A DNA stretch of 64,000 bases from Limnoperna fortunei (lineage: Eukaryota > Mollusca > Bivalvia > Mytilida > Modiolidae), in contig OX104123.1 of NCBI GenBank assembly GCA_944474755.1, positions 66,519,898-66,583,897 on the forward strand. Reading direction: 5' to 3'. The translations under genes and the position numbers were made by a program. This document shows, one piece after another, positions 23,201 to 34,213 of the stretch. Under the pieces are notes generated by a model, which ran no database searches, had not been told where the DNA came from, and saw nothing but the letters and a program-made list of their open reading frames with translations. Within the stretch, counting starts at the first letter, position 1, and every line of letters begins with the position of its first letter.

Positions 23201-24438
23201 TTTGGTTTCAATGTAGATGGATGTGATATGTTGCAGAAAAATATTGAAATAATGTAAATTAACAGCAAACTGGAAGATGATCTTCAGGTTGAGGTTTCTG
23301 CCAGAGGTTTATCTGCTCCAGTACCAGCATTTCTGTGTTTTAGTGAAATTTCCATGGTAAACTTCAAAATTGTTTGACCCTAACATAATGCTCTTTTAAT
23401 ATGAGGTGCAATATAACATGATACATTCCCGATAATTCCACCTTTAGCACATGCACATTGTTGCATTATATGGCATGGTCACAAAAGTTTTATGGCAAAA
23501 AATGACGTCATAAACAACTTTAGCACACACAAAAAAAGTAGCAAGAAACTTCAAGATGGCTCCTTTAGGATCATGCTTTATAGGTCATTGAAAACACAAA
23601 ATTGTCATATTGGAATCAAAATAACTCGTGTCTTATATTCAATTCTAATTTGACCTCCTTCATTTGCCTTGAGTCCACAACTGGTGTAACATTATATATA
23701 TTTATGACCTGATCAAGTGAATGTCACAACCAATTAACCATAGAAAGTGAAATGTCATGGTGAAAAAAAATCACAAAGACCTCATAATAGCTTGTTGCTT
23801 CAAAATGTCTGTTGACTCATTATACCCAAAGGTTCTGTATTTTGAAAATTTTACATTATTAATTTGTCTTAATATTAGAATCAAAATAAATCATGGCACC
23901 AAAAAATATATATTGTTTTTACCAAGGGTTTTCAATTTATGTCATCATTTTACCCTTCACTAACGTTTGGGGTAAAACATCTGACAAATGTTCAACCCAT
24001 GGTAAAAACAATAAATATATTTATCGGTGCCATAAATTGATTTTTAATTTAACCATGGGTGCCAATTATTTTCATCTATTTTACCCCTAGCTGTGCTGTG
24101 CTGTGCTACACTCAGGGTAAAATATCAATGAAAATAATTGGCACCCATGGTTAAATCTTCAATAAACCATGGGCGGCCATGAATTAGTTTGTAAATAAGG
24201 TATAGTTAGGTCTTAGTTGATTTGACATCCTTTTTAATACATTTGGTTTTATTTTTATGTTCTTCAAATTGGTTGTTTTTTCAGTGTTTATCGTTACATA
24301 TCTTATAGACGATTCACAAGATGGATATATAGAGTGCTTGGAAAGAAGACGAGGAAAGTTCTACCATCTTGTGTTGTTACCAGCATTAGAGAAAACTTTC
24401 CAGCTGAACAGTATACCGGTTTCAAATATCCAAAATAA
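20282..24438 (+). CDS. P2X7 C-terminal (ballast) domain protein, 195 aa
   Basis: Three exons: 20,282-20,493; 22,513-22,734; 24,285-24,438. Junction phases agree throughout, with donors GTGTGT and GTTAGT and acceptors TTCAAAAG and TTTTTTCAG. Residues 1-66 form an acidic leader (ten Asp/Glu-rich clusters, including YMYEPTRV). Exon 2 opens with the WCNCGNC motif, then KCCQE, CITHHEGFEPNC and a helix-like 'FYEYLENNGPLEEHELIHK'. Exon 3 gives 'VYRYISYRRFTRWIYRVLG' and ends LPSCVVTSIRENFP..QYTGFKYP. The order WCxCGxC / CC / CIT / LPSCxxxxIRxxFP / Y(T/S)GFK is that of the zinc-binding, guanine-nucleotide-binding cytoplasmic domain of vertebrate P2X7 receptors, here with no channel portion. Its function is unknown. 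The frame is intact. As part of the transposon it may act in DNA or protein binding for transposition, which is speculation. Confidence 0.8.
21923..22301 (+). repeat. 379-bp SINE in intron 1 of the ballast gene
   Basis: Begins ACCCCCGAGGGTACCCGGGG and ends in (ATCA)n. Flanked by the 12-bp target duplication TCGAGCTATTGT (21,911-21,922 and 22,302-22,313). Its 3' half (GCTAAATTGACCCGACCCTG through CATCCCATTTTCATTCATC) is shared with the 508-bp SINEs, but the head differs. Confidence 0.9.
24048..24155. repeat. Foldback (inverted repeat) in ballast-gene intron 2
   Basis: Arms 24,048-24,086 and 24,115-24,155 are reverse complements with only a few differences (core GGGTGCCAATTATTTTCAT). The 28-bp loop contains CTGTG repeated three times. 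Confidence 0.8.
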
Positions 24439-25689
24439 AAAATAAATTTCAAAATATTGTTTATTTATTAAAACGACGTATATGGGCTTCCACAACATCT
24501 TCCTTTTCTCGCCTATTTCCCATTTCTGCTATGGGTGGTGGAACTATCATTTGCATATCCACTGATGCAATCTGCAATGCTCTTTTGTAAGATGGATTTG
24601 CCTCTCTATAAATTAGTAGTTCTTCCATAAGTTCATCTATATAGCCTGAAAATATTATAATTTAAAAATAGTTTAGCTGAACTTGGCAGTTATTTCAGAA
24701 ATCAGTGAATGAGTAAACATGATAATTTTTCCAATTTTATTAAACCAAGAAAATATAGCTTTTTGATGCCGATTTGTATTAAATAAATGTAAATGAATTC
24801 AAACACATCATAAAAGTGAGCAAAGTTTTAACTTTAAAAACTTGTAATTCTAATAAAAAATATTTAAGAGAAAGAATATGGAATATATGCCGAGAACACA
24901 GCAATCCACAACTAAAATTGAAAATTTTAACAGTGCTTTTATATAAACTGTAAATTTTTAGTCATTCAACGGAAAACTCAACGTCAAGAAAGAATAAGAG
25001 GATTCAGCTATGTCATTGAGAAATGAAAGTGCCCATAAAACTTTTCATTGAAAGTAAATGGTGTCACCAGAAAAGCAATTCCCATATTTCACTCCACTTC
25101 AAAAGCAAGGTATAAAACTCAACGAATCTGCCCCATTTTTATGAAAATTAAAAGAAAATTTACTAATAAGTTTCACTACCCTGGAAAAAAAATGTCCCCT
25201 GAGTGGAGTATTATGTCTAGGTAGGTAGGTGTGGGAAGGGGTTTCATATTAAATATGGTGTGTAAAAAAAATAAATGGAATGCATTGGAATATATATGGT
25301 TTATTGTAATTGAGTTTGGGGGTTTAAAGTTAAATTAAATCCAATGGCAGTACCACAAAATTTTATTAAGCGAGTTATGCCCCAGGGCACATTTTTTTCT
25401 TGAAAAGCACTTACTAAATGTTTGTTTGACTTTAACTTCCTTGGCAATGGCATCTCCCTTTCTCCCTTTAGGATACGATATGCTGAACTGGAGCTTTCCA
25501 TCAGGTGTGACAGCTTGCTTTCTGTTGCTGTTTTCATTGAAGTGCAGTGCACTAAGGAACAACCTATGGAAAAAATATTGTTTCATGAGAAATATCATAA
25601 TGACATAACATTGGTATTTAAATTTTTAATGCATTTACAATTAATTTAATGTGTTCATGTTTGTTCTTACCTCTGACAGTATACAAATA

Positions 25690-26215
25690 TTTATTAACTT
25701 TTCTCAGGAACAATACAAGGGATGGCTATTCAGATAAATTAAAAAATTCCTATGAAAGTTCTATGAAGGATACCTTTAGGAACAATCATACCAAGTTTGG
25801 TACTAATCTGTTCAGTAGTTACAGAGGAAAAGATTTTTTTTCAAGATATAGTGAAAAAAAAGAGCAAAAAAGTCTTGAAAAAGGGCAATAACCCCAACAA
25901 CCGTATCAATTAAAAAAAAAATGTCTGCAGGTAGATCTCATCATTCTGAACAATTTTTATCATATGCAAGAATTTGGCTGAACCTAATCATTTTTTAGTT
26001 ATTTACAAAAAAATGTTCTATTTTTAGTAATGGCAGCATTTTTTTTTACGAATCTAAAATCTTAACAATAATATTTATAGAGAAAAACACATAGTTTGGT
26101 TGATTTGGTTGAACGGTTTCAAGGATTTTTTAAAACTTGGACAGACGATGGACAACGGACACCATGTGATGACAATAGCCAATATGACCTTTGGTCAAGT
26201 GAGCTAAAAATGACT
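25690..26215 (+). repeat. Dispersed repeat in transposase intron
   Basis: AT-rich, purine-rich tract with 'AAAGGGCAATAACCCCAACA' and a 3' end GATGGACAACGGACACC..TGATGACAATAGCC..GGTCAAGTGAGCTAAAAATG, a form that looks like a common molluscan dispersed repeat. Boundaries are uncertain. Confidence 0.45.
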
Positions 26216-27379
26216 GAAAACACATAATAGTTTACCTTGCTCTCATCGGCCAATAAAAGAAGTGGTTTGATTTTGGAGCAAAATAGCATACAACATTATG
26301 GAAAGATTCCAACCCTGATGTTTGTTCGGCTGGTGACAGTTTAATGATGTCTTAACAACAATCTCCCCATCACTATTTTCTCCATCTCTTTGTGAACCAA
26401 TGAATCTAGAATCAATAAATATAAACAAAAATGAAAAGTGCATGTCCAAACAGAACTAGGTTGCCCAACAGTTTTTGGGTTTTTTAAACAGGTTGTGTAC
26501 ATGTAGAAAGTACAACTGACCTGAAATAAGCAGCCTAATATCATGAAATATGAAATTTATCACCATTCATCATGCAGAGTAATAACTGCTTTGTAAACAT
26601 TTGATTTTGTTTAACACATGAAAACTAGTAAATTAGCACAAGGCAACTGCCCCTTCGAAACAATATGACATGTAATGCTTAAGAAATTTTTTGGTTCATC
26701 ACTGGGTACCTTGGAATTAAATAATCATTAATATTTGCGGATGGTTATCTATAATATATTCACTGAAAATCATTTGAATAAAATGATAATATGATTATCA
26801 AAAAGGGTATGGTAAATCATAATCATACTAATATGAGCAATATGATCAAATAATCACCTTAAAGTTTCCTGATAATCAGGTTATAAAGAACCCCACTAGG
26901 AGCATCAAATGTCAATGGCCATATTTTTACACTTTGTTTAAGGAAACACGACCATCATAAGAAAAGCATACCCTTTTTTATCCATGCTCGATCTTCTAAT
27001 GGTCCATGGAGACACTTTGGGAACAAATGTCCATGTCCTTCATGAATATTTGTACAGTGATTCAAAATAGACAACCATTTTTCCTTCAGTTCTTCTCCAC
27101 TCTCACTACTTGCAGCACACCAGTAGAGGTGATTAATAATGGATCTTGACCACTGAGAAATAAGATCAAATCCCTTCTTTGCTGACTTGCCTTTCTGGTC
27201 CAACTTCTTATATACACCTATAAATAAACCAATTACTGAGATATATAACCTACAAAACTGTTTACTACAGTCACCAACACTTATTTCATACTCATTTAAT
27301 AACGATTATTAGATTTTTTTGCACTTTTTTGCTATATTGTTTTGTGTTTGTTTGCTTAACGTCACGTTCAGGCTCAGCA

Positions 27380-27612
27380 GTATTTCAGCAATATCATGAC
27401 ATCAGTTTTACTGGTGGAGGAAGCCGATAATACCCAAAAGGAAACACCGACCTGCAGCGAGTAACTGACAAACTCTCTCACAAATCTGTGCTAGTTGAAC
27501 ACACCAAGTCATTTTTGCAAATGTCCCAGGTGAAGTTCGAACCCACACTGCAGAGATGAAAGGCTACAGTGATCTGTACAGGTTGAACTACCTAGACTAC
27601 TTGGACCCCGTG
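27380..27612 (-). repeat. tRNA-derived SINE, head present
   Basis: Reverse-oriented: tail 'CAGCAGTATTTCAGCAATAT', core GGAGGAAGCCGATAATACCC, then a B-box GGGTTCGAAC (reverse complement at about 27,537) and a head 'GGCCACGGGGTCCAAGTAGT'. Lies between transposase exons 4 and 5. Confidence 0.7.
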
Positions 27613-27941
27613 GCCCCCTATAGTTTTGTCCATAAAATCCTTAACTTTCTTATTTGTTACAATAGTTATTTTACTTTATGGAGGTACCTTTTGCAACATG
27701 CCATACATCAAACATATGTACAATTTCTGGTTTCTGGTCTTTCATGTACTTTTTTACCTGGCTATGCCGATCTGTTATCAAATGAGATATTACCACACCT
27801 TCTTTTGACAAAAACTCCAGGCATCTAATTAGTCCCTCAAGTTCCATTGCATAACTGTTTTTCACTTCATTGCTCTGAATAATAAATTACATATGTATAT
27901 TATACAGTGTATACATGTACAAATGTATGTTACCATGGTTA

Positions 27942-28019
27942 CAGTAAATTTGTAAAATCGGTCATTTTTGTAAAATTACTAAACATGCCAAATTAACTAG
28001 TAATTTTACAAATTTACTG
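27942..28019. repeat. Small inverted repeat with two alternative stems
   Basis: CAGTAAATTTGTAAAAT (27,942-27,958) pairs with 28,003-28,019, and TGTAAAATTACTA (27,969-27,981) pairs with 27,998-28,010. The two stems overlap and exclude each other. In transposase intron 3. Confidence 0.65.
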
Positions 28020-31000
28020 AATTATAAAATTTTGTTCTATCAATGACATCAAAATTCTACTACCCTTGTATACAACTTACATGTACTTGCCCCGTATATA
28101 ATATATAATGTAAATTTTCTACCCGCAAGGGTCCATGATTGGTTAAAATAAATATTCTTCTTCTTATAATATATTAGGTCTTCACGTGAGGTCAAATAAC
28201 CAATCAGTAACGTCATTACTAACTGGAGGTAGGATATTTCATTATATTTTTTATTACATGTACATGTATATATAATTGAGAATTTGAATAAATGAAATGG
28301 TAAAATAATTAAAATCATTATCAGGATAAACATGATTGATATCAAAAATTTTTCTAACATAGTTTAAGAAAATGTTAGTCTGAAAGAGTTTTTGTCAGAC
28401 CAGCAAGACAAATAATTGTTGCCAGACTAAGGGTCCAGCCAACCCCAAAATAATTTGTTTAATGTAGTTTGTAACAGAAGTGAAATTTTTTACGAAAAAA
28501 AGAATCATCTTGCAGGTACACTGTATATTAACAATTATATGTTAACCTCCCCCCTCTCGAAATAAAATGTTTGTCACCTTACCTGCACTAGCTGAATGTC
28601 AATTACTTTTGAAGTTGTGAGGTCCATCAAACTGTAGGATCCATATTTTGCCGTATGTCCTGGGGAACAACACCTGGCATCACCTCCAAGTTTCAATTCC
28701 CTTCCTTCTCTGATGCTATCTAATAAGTCTTGCTGTTTTCTTTCCCACACTGAATTCACTGTTGGAACAACATAGGCTTTCTGCATATAATTATAAGTTC
28801 TGTGAGAAATGAATTCTATGCAACAATGTTTCATAAAGTTAATCACTTTGGAGGGATTGCTCCCTGAGAAAAGAATAGCACCTGCTAATATTAAGTTTCC
28901 GAGAGGCATACTATTAGACATGGGTTGACTCTTCCATGTCCTTACGTATCCACAATCACAAGTTGCAGTGACCTGTACCATTGAACCCATCATTTTCTTT
29001 ACTATCTGATCAGGTTTTAAAGTTTTGCTACAGTCACAACAATGATAAAACAATGTATCTAATTCAGTCTCAAAAACAATGAATTTCCTTTCCTTTGCCT
29101 CATTGACATGCACCATTGTACTTTTATCCGAGTTAACATCTTGTTCTTCATCAGACGGGTTCCAGTCTGGATCATCAATATCACTGAACATGTCTTGGTC
29201 ACTACATGTGTCACCATCGTCATACAGCTCACAATCACTTTCATGATATGTGACAGGTTGGGAAATAGGATATGTCTGAGTGGAAGCATCTGATACCCTT
29301 AATATGGTCTGACTGCTTGCATTATTTCTTAAGTACTGAAATTAAAATAAACAAATATGTTGGCTTTACTAACACACTAACACCCAATTAAAACACAAAC
29401 CCCATGTTATTACATACAAAGTTTGGTAGAATCATGACAAATATTGAATTTACATAAAAAATGTATACATTTATGTCATTTTTAAAATAATTGAACTATA
29501 TGTACATGTAATGAATTTAATTTCAAAACATACTTTATGAGGTTATTTTCAAAATAGTTGACCTAATGGATATCATTAGTAGAAATATTACTAAGATTCA
29601 GTAACCTATTAAAAACTAGGTCGCTCAGTAGACAGGACACTAAAAATCGCTATTTTTGACCTTCCAAGAGAGATAACACCTACAAGGAGCAGCAGCTGCC
29701 GGACAACTTCAACCTAATGGACCCTTTTGTAGAGTTTTTTATTCTGAACATGGAAGGTCTCAGATTTTTCCTGTCAGGTCAAAACAATATATGACCCTAA
29801 AATTTACTGGCAGGACATAAAAATTAGGAAATAAACTATAATACGGGCTTTTTGGGAAATCCATTTGAATTTAAGATTTATTAGGTATTTACATTTGAAT
29901 AAGCAGAACTACAAAAATATACTTTAGGGTTGCTGACCTGGACACAACTTGTGTTGAAATGATATGGACGGTCAGATCAAGGATTTTATTGCGACGTAAC
30001 AATCTGTCACTGACCTATAATGCATGAAAAAATGTTGCAAAAGGATAAATATTTGTTGGGGAATACATTTTAAAATCATATGATAAGTATTTCTTTTATA
30101 CTTACTGTATACTTGTCTGTAGTTTGAGTGCAGGCATGAAAACTTTCTGACAGAACTCCATGTATAGATGACAAACTCACATCCATCTTAGTACATGTAT
30201 CAGTCTGTTCCACGTTTGAACCATCACAAAACTCAGCTTCTTTTTCAACAGCCTCTTCAGATACAGATGGATTGGCAGGAAAAAAATTCTCAAATAACTG
30301 AAAAATATGAATATCGAAATTAGAATTTGAATTAAATTAATTGAAATTAGAAATGTTGATTTAGAATTGATTGAATTATTTTATTTTAATTACAACACAC
30401 AGTATTTTTTCTCATTATTAGTTTTATTATTATTAAATAAAAAATAATTTCAGAAATTGAATATCAGTGCCAGGCAAAGCCAAGACTTAATGGAGTGTAC
30501 GCAAAATATATGCTGAATGGCCCTTGTAGGAGTGCAAGTATTAAATATGTATCTTCCGTAGGTGACGATATATAAATATCATACAATGAGGAACAGTAGC
30601 AAGTTCTTAATAAATAGTTGCTTACAGCTTGCAATACATTACCATTAGTTAGGGGGTACTGATTATTTATGGAATAACCCATTGCATGGACAGTGGCAAG
30701 CCTTCTACAGTTCTTGGCCCTGGCCATGCACCTCAATCTATATTATTATTTATAAATAATAAAATGAACACTGCAGAACTTTCATTTCATTTTATATTAA
30801 TTCCAAGAACAAACAACAATACATAATTTAATAAATAAAAAGGTACCTTAATTCTTTTCCTTTTTTCCACTGCCCTCGAACTCGAAGTACGCTTTCTTTT
30901 CTTTTGTTCCCCAGTCACAATAGCAAAGCTGGTTGACAACGAAGGTGTTTTAGGTTTTAAAGTAAAGTCAAAAATTGTTGGGATGGCGTCTGGCTTTAGT

Positions 31001-31265
31001 CGTCGCTGCTTGGGAGTAAACTTGAGGGATGATGATATTCTAGGATCGATCGTGAATTGGTCGAATGCAAAGTGCTTGGCGCAAAGTCTTGAGTGCTCAT
31101 TTGCAACAAAATTACTTCTCTTCACTGCTACAACCCATGCTTTTCGATATTGTTGGTTTTTCGGGAAAGTATAAAGTGATATCCCTTGACCTGATCTTGT
31201 GTTGCAATTAAATGCAACACAAAATACAATTTTGCCGACAGAAACTCGAGTTTTTGTTATTTGTC

Positions 31266-31284
31266 GAAAGGACACAAATGACGT
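31266..31284 (-). promoter_or_regulatory. Shared promoter block, right gene
   Basis: Minus-strand ACGTCATTTGTGTCCTTTC matches the left-gene block for 17 bases. It ends about 25 bp before the start of the THAP reading frame, a position equivalent to that in the ballast gene, and suggests translation of the transposase should begin near 31,240. Confidence 0.55.
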
Positions 31285-31457
31285 AATTTCCGAAAGGGAG
31301 ATAAGCGTGAAAGATTTTTCCCGCGGTTTTTTAAAGGTAAATTTACCTGTGTTTTTTATGGTATGAGAAGGTCGAGGAAATAAAATAATCATCGATGTTT
31401 TACTTTTGAACAAGATAATCTGTTGATTTATATGTTTAATATGAAAAACGAAATTTT

Positions 31458-31472
31458 CTTTGCATTTCACCT
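31458..31472 (-). repeat. Right terminal inverted repeat
   Basis: Plus-strand CTTTGCATTTCACCT followed by TTAA. See the left end. Confidence 0.75.
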
Positions 31473-31476
31473 TTAA

Positions 31477-32930
31477 ACAAACCTGACTTATGCAAAAGTT
31501 ATAGAGAATGTGTGAGCTTTTAAAATGATTATTTACAGTATTCACATTCGTCAAATATTTTCCGCGGTTTAAACCAGGGTTTAAACAAGTCATACCCGGA
31601 TACGCACTCCCATATTGAAGTACACCACAAAATACAGCTAGCTTTTCGCACGTTTATTTAGTTATTGGTGTATTAAGAGTTTTTTTCTGTAATCTGAATT
31701 GTAGATCTACGAAAACTGTTTGGAATGTTACTTGCTGACTGACATTCGCCGGTGAAACGAAGGTGAACTACGCAAAAGAACGTCATAGCTATGATATACA
31801 CAATAATGCTAAGGACATTTGCATCAAGGTTTCAATCACTCATATCATTCAATCGTTTCTAAGTGAGTTTGCTTCATCGAGAAAATATACAAATTGTGCC
31901 CTTAGGACTACTGTCTGTTAAAAAATGCGTCCACCAAATTGAATAATATGCTGTCAACGAAGCAATTCAAAGATATGGTCATCCGTCACTGTGTTTTAGA
32001 TATTGGCTGCATTGAGGACAAAAGCCATAACATAATCGACAACGTTTTCTACGTTAACTTTATTCGAGCAATAGTGGTGTACAATATAGAAAAATACAAT
32101 GTTTGAATACTATTCAAAGAAGGGATCAAGAAGCATCTCTACCAGTTCCTTATTTTTAAAGATCCTCATTTGATTTGCAAAATATTTAGAGTATTAGAAA
32201 ACAACATGCATTTCTGTAATGTTCTCAAATTTAACTTTCCGAATAAAATTTATCATGTGCAAGATTGATTCTCCATGAGGTATAAAAAATCTTATGACGT
32301 ATACAAGTACACCTAATTAGCAAATGAATCAAATGTTACGGTTGGACAGATCTACCCAATCAATGTAGTTGTTACAATTAAATAATTGTATAAAGTATAA
32401 TCTTCGCACAAGAGCGTTGAACAGAGAAGTATAATTGAAAGTTTGGTATTTTTTCTTACTATATGAGTATTGAATAATATACTTTCAGTTTGTTGTCATG
32501 CACTCTATTCAAGAATTATATAAGGTCAACTTTAATAGGACGTCTGTTGTGGTCAAAGACCAGACGATTTTTATATGTTTGCACTAAGTAAAACAAATGA
32601 TATTCGAAAAACATAGAATTACATTTAATAAAGAGCTATAAATTGCAATGGCAAATAAAACAATATTATAATAATTCTTTGGATAATTTCTAAGTATACT
32701 GTATATCACATGATGCTAGTTTTCACAAAGGTTATATAAATTACATGAAATTAATGAAATAATCATTTGCTCAGCTCAGTGTTAATATTATTCTGCATTC
32801 ACCGTTCTATTACAAAAATACAAGTTGTCGAATAGAAGTGTTTGGCAGCCACGCCCACTATAAGAATTTTGATTGGTCGACATTGGTAACAATATGTCGT
32901 CAAAATCAACTAAAAAAGTGTTGGAAGTAT
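31477..32930. other. No recognisable gene
   Basis: AT-rich intronic spacer. No open frame with motifs, tandem repeat or SINE signature was seen. Confidence 0.35.
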
Positions 32931-32979
32931 GGATTAACAATGAAAATTAAAATGTTTTTATTACCAAATTTTATCATTA

Positions 32980-33350
32980 ACATTTTCAAATTTACAAATT
33001 TAATGAAGCTAACTGCTTTTAATATTGCTTATGTAAAAACACCATCGCTGCATCAGAAATTTTAATAATTGTAAGAACTAAACCAAGCAATGTTTAGAAT
33101 CATATTTCAGAACTATAAAATCATATATTACCCTTAAAGAGATTAAACATGCTGCATATGCTCTAGAGTGTAACTATGAATCCTCGCCCATTTAATAGCT
33201 ATAATTTAAAATCTATGATAAAAACCAATATTGATTAGACCTTTCAGAAGTGACATTTGTTTGCAGTCGTAAACAATCTGGTATTTCGTGACATTCAGAA
33301 TAGTTTATATACCATTCCTATCTAATTCATCTCGTCGCATCAGATTTCGT
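32980..33350 (+). repeat. Second copy of the promoter-upstream segment
   Basis: Homologous to 19,430-19,740 (AAACAATCTGGTATTTCGTG then ACATTCAGA, and TATCTAATTCATCT). In the first copy the TATA box follows about 30 bp after the shared block; here a SINE is inserted instead and no TATA box follows it. Confidence 0.65.
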
Positions 33351-33362
33351 TTCATTCGTCCC

Positions 33363-33871
33363 GCCCCGTGCGGGATCCGGGTGGCTAAAAGAATAGACCG
33401 CAGTCGCGCTAGCTTGTCGTAAAAGGCGACTAAACAGCGCCCAGTACCCTGACCGGCGTGTCAGGTCGGTTTGCCTAAAGACCGACTGGGATGTGTGCCC
33501 CAGGTGGTTGAATGGGGTACCCCTGGCAAGCTGGGGTTGTCAGACCATAATACGGAAAACCTGACCGCAAACCATATTAGTGCACCGTGTTGGGAAAAAT
33601 GCCACGTTCCTCGCACGTTAAAGAACGCTGCTGTAGTATTCGATATGAGTAGGGATTTCGATCCCGCTACAGGAGGCTAAATTGCCCGACCCTATCCATC
33701 CTCCCATTTGCCAGTGGCAATCTAAAATCCGTTACCCCTATTTTTCCTTGTGTCCCATCCCATTTTCATTCATCATTTCATGTTCATTGTATCATCCATT
33801 TCATGTTCATCGCCTGAATATAGCTGAAATATTGCTGCTCGGGCGTTAAACATCATTAATCAATCAATCAA
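33363..33871 (+). repeat. 509-bp SINE, copy 2, with target duplication
   Basis: Same start (GCCCCGTGCGGGATCC) and (ATCA)n end as the copy at 8,386-8,893, nearly identical along the whole length. Flanked by TCATTCGTCCC at 33,352-33,362 and 33,872-33,882. Confidence 0.9.
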
Positions 33872-34010
33872 TCATTCGTCCCATTTATTTATTGTGTTGC
33901 TTATTATTCTTAATTATTGTTAATTTTTAGATTTTGTTGTAAACAACAGTTTTGCTTATACTCGTCTTTCACATTAAGTTTTAGGTTTCTTTTGTTTGGT
34001 AATAGTAAGT

Positions 34011-34029
34011 AAGTAAGTAAGTAAGTAAA
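34011..34029. repeat. (AAGT)n microsatellite, LINE 3' end
   Basis: Five or more AAGT units at the 3' terminus of the antisense LINE, consistent with its terminal short repeat. Confidence 0.75.
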
Positions 34030-34213
34030 TTCTTTATTTCAAGAGGGTAGCTCAGTTAGTTTGTAAAACTAATCTTCCCTGAGGCCCTCAGTAAAAATTG
34101 CAAAATACAATTGTAATATAAAAGTGAACATAATGATAAGAACAATACAATCAATTTTCTTTATCATATAATGCAATACAAAGGTAACTGTTTTATTTAA
34201 GTTAAAATAACAT

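Larger units (their letters stand above)
24461..31240 (-). pseudogene. THAP-domain DDE transposase, Kolobok-like, one frameshift
   Basis: Eight minus-strand exons: about 31,240-30,847; 30,297-30,106; 29,335-28,583; 27,874-27,688; 27,217-26,972; 26,405-26,236; 25,563-25,415; 24,645-24,461. All junction phases agree except inside exon 6. Exon 1 is a THAP zinc finger: CVAFNC, LYTFPK, W (AWVVAV), CAKHF and the terminal PDAIPTIF (C2CH plus AVPTIF-like box), then basic KKRKR. Exon 3 has CCDCSK, TCDCG and 'GDARCCSPGHTAKYGSYSLM'; exon 4 'HLITDRHSQVKKYM' and MFDVWHVAKG; exon 6 the 'TSGLESFH' box; the C-terminus reads VPPPIAEM. The family usually has D in CDSPG, here Cys. Exon 6 is 2 nt short, shifting the frame before the DIIKLSP block. 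No ATG sits at the expected THAP start (codon GTC); the nearest in-frame one is at 31,392. Probably inactive. Confidence 0.75.
20044..31472. mobile_element. 11.4-kb Kolobok-like DNA transposon with two convergent genes
   Basis: Ends are AGGTGATATGCAAAG (20,044-20,058) and, on the other strand, AGGTGAAATGCAAAG (31,472-31,458), a 15-bp inverted repeat with one mismatch. Both ends are bordered by TTAA (20,040-20,043 and 31,473-31,476), the target duplication of Kolobok and piggyBac elements. Inside are a plus-strand P2X7 ballast-domain gene (20,282-24,438) and a minus-strand THAP-domain transposase (about 31,240-24,461) whose stop codons are 22 bp apart. THAP plus TTAA favours Kolobok. Element-internal introns contain later insertions (SINEs at 21.9 and 27.4 kb). 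It sits inside the inferred first intron of the GPCR gene. Confidence 0.75.

Noticed and set aside
24257..24445. 62-codon plus frame beginning MFFKLVVF
   Set aside because: It is the wrong frame; the spliced frame of the ballast gene's last exon overlaps it and shows the P2X7 motifs.
31393..31593. N-terminal extension of the THAP reading frame up to 31,593
   Set aside because: It crosses the transposon's right end at 31,472, so the part outside is chance open sequence.
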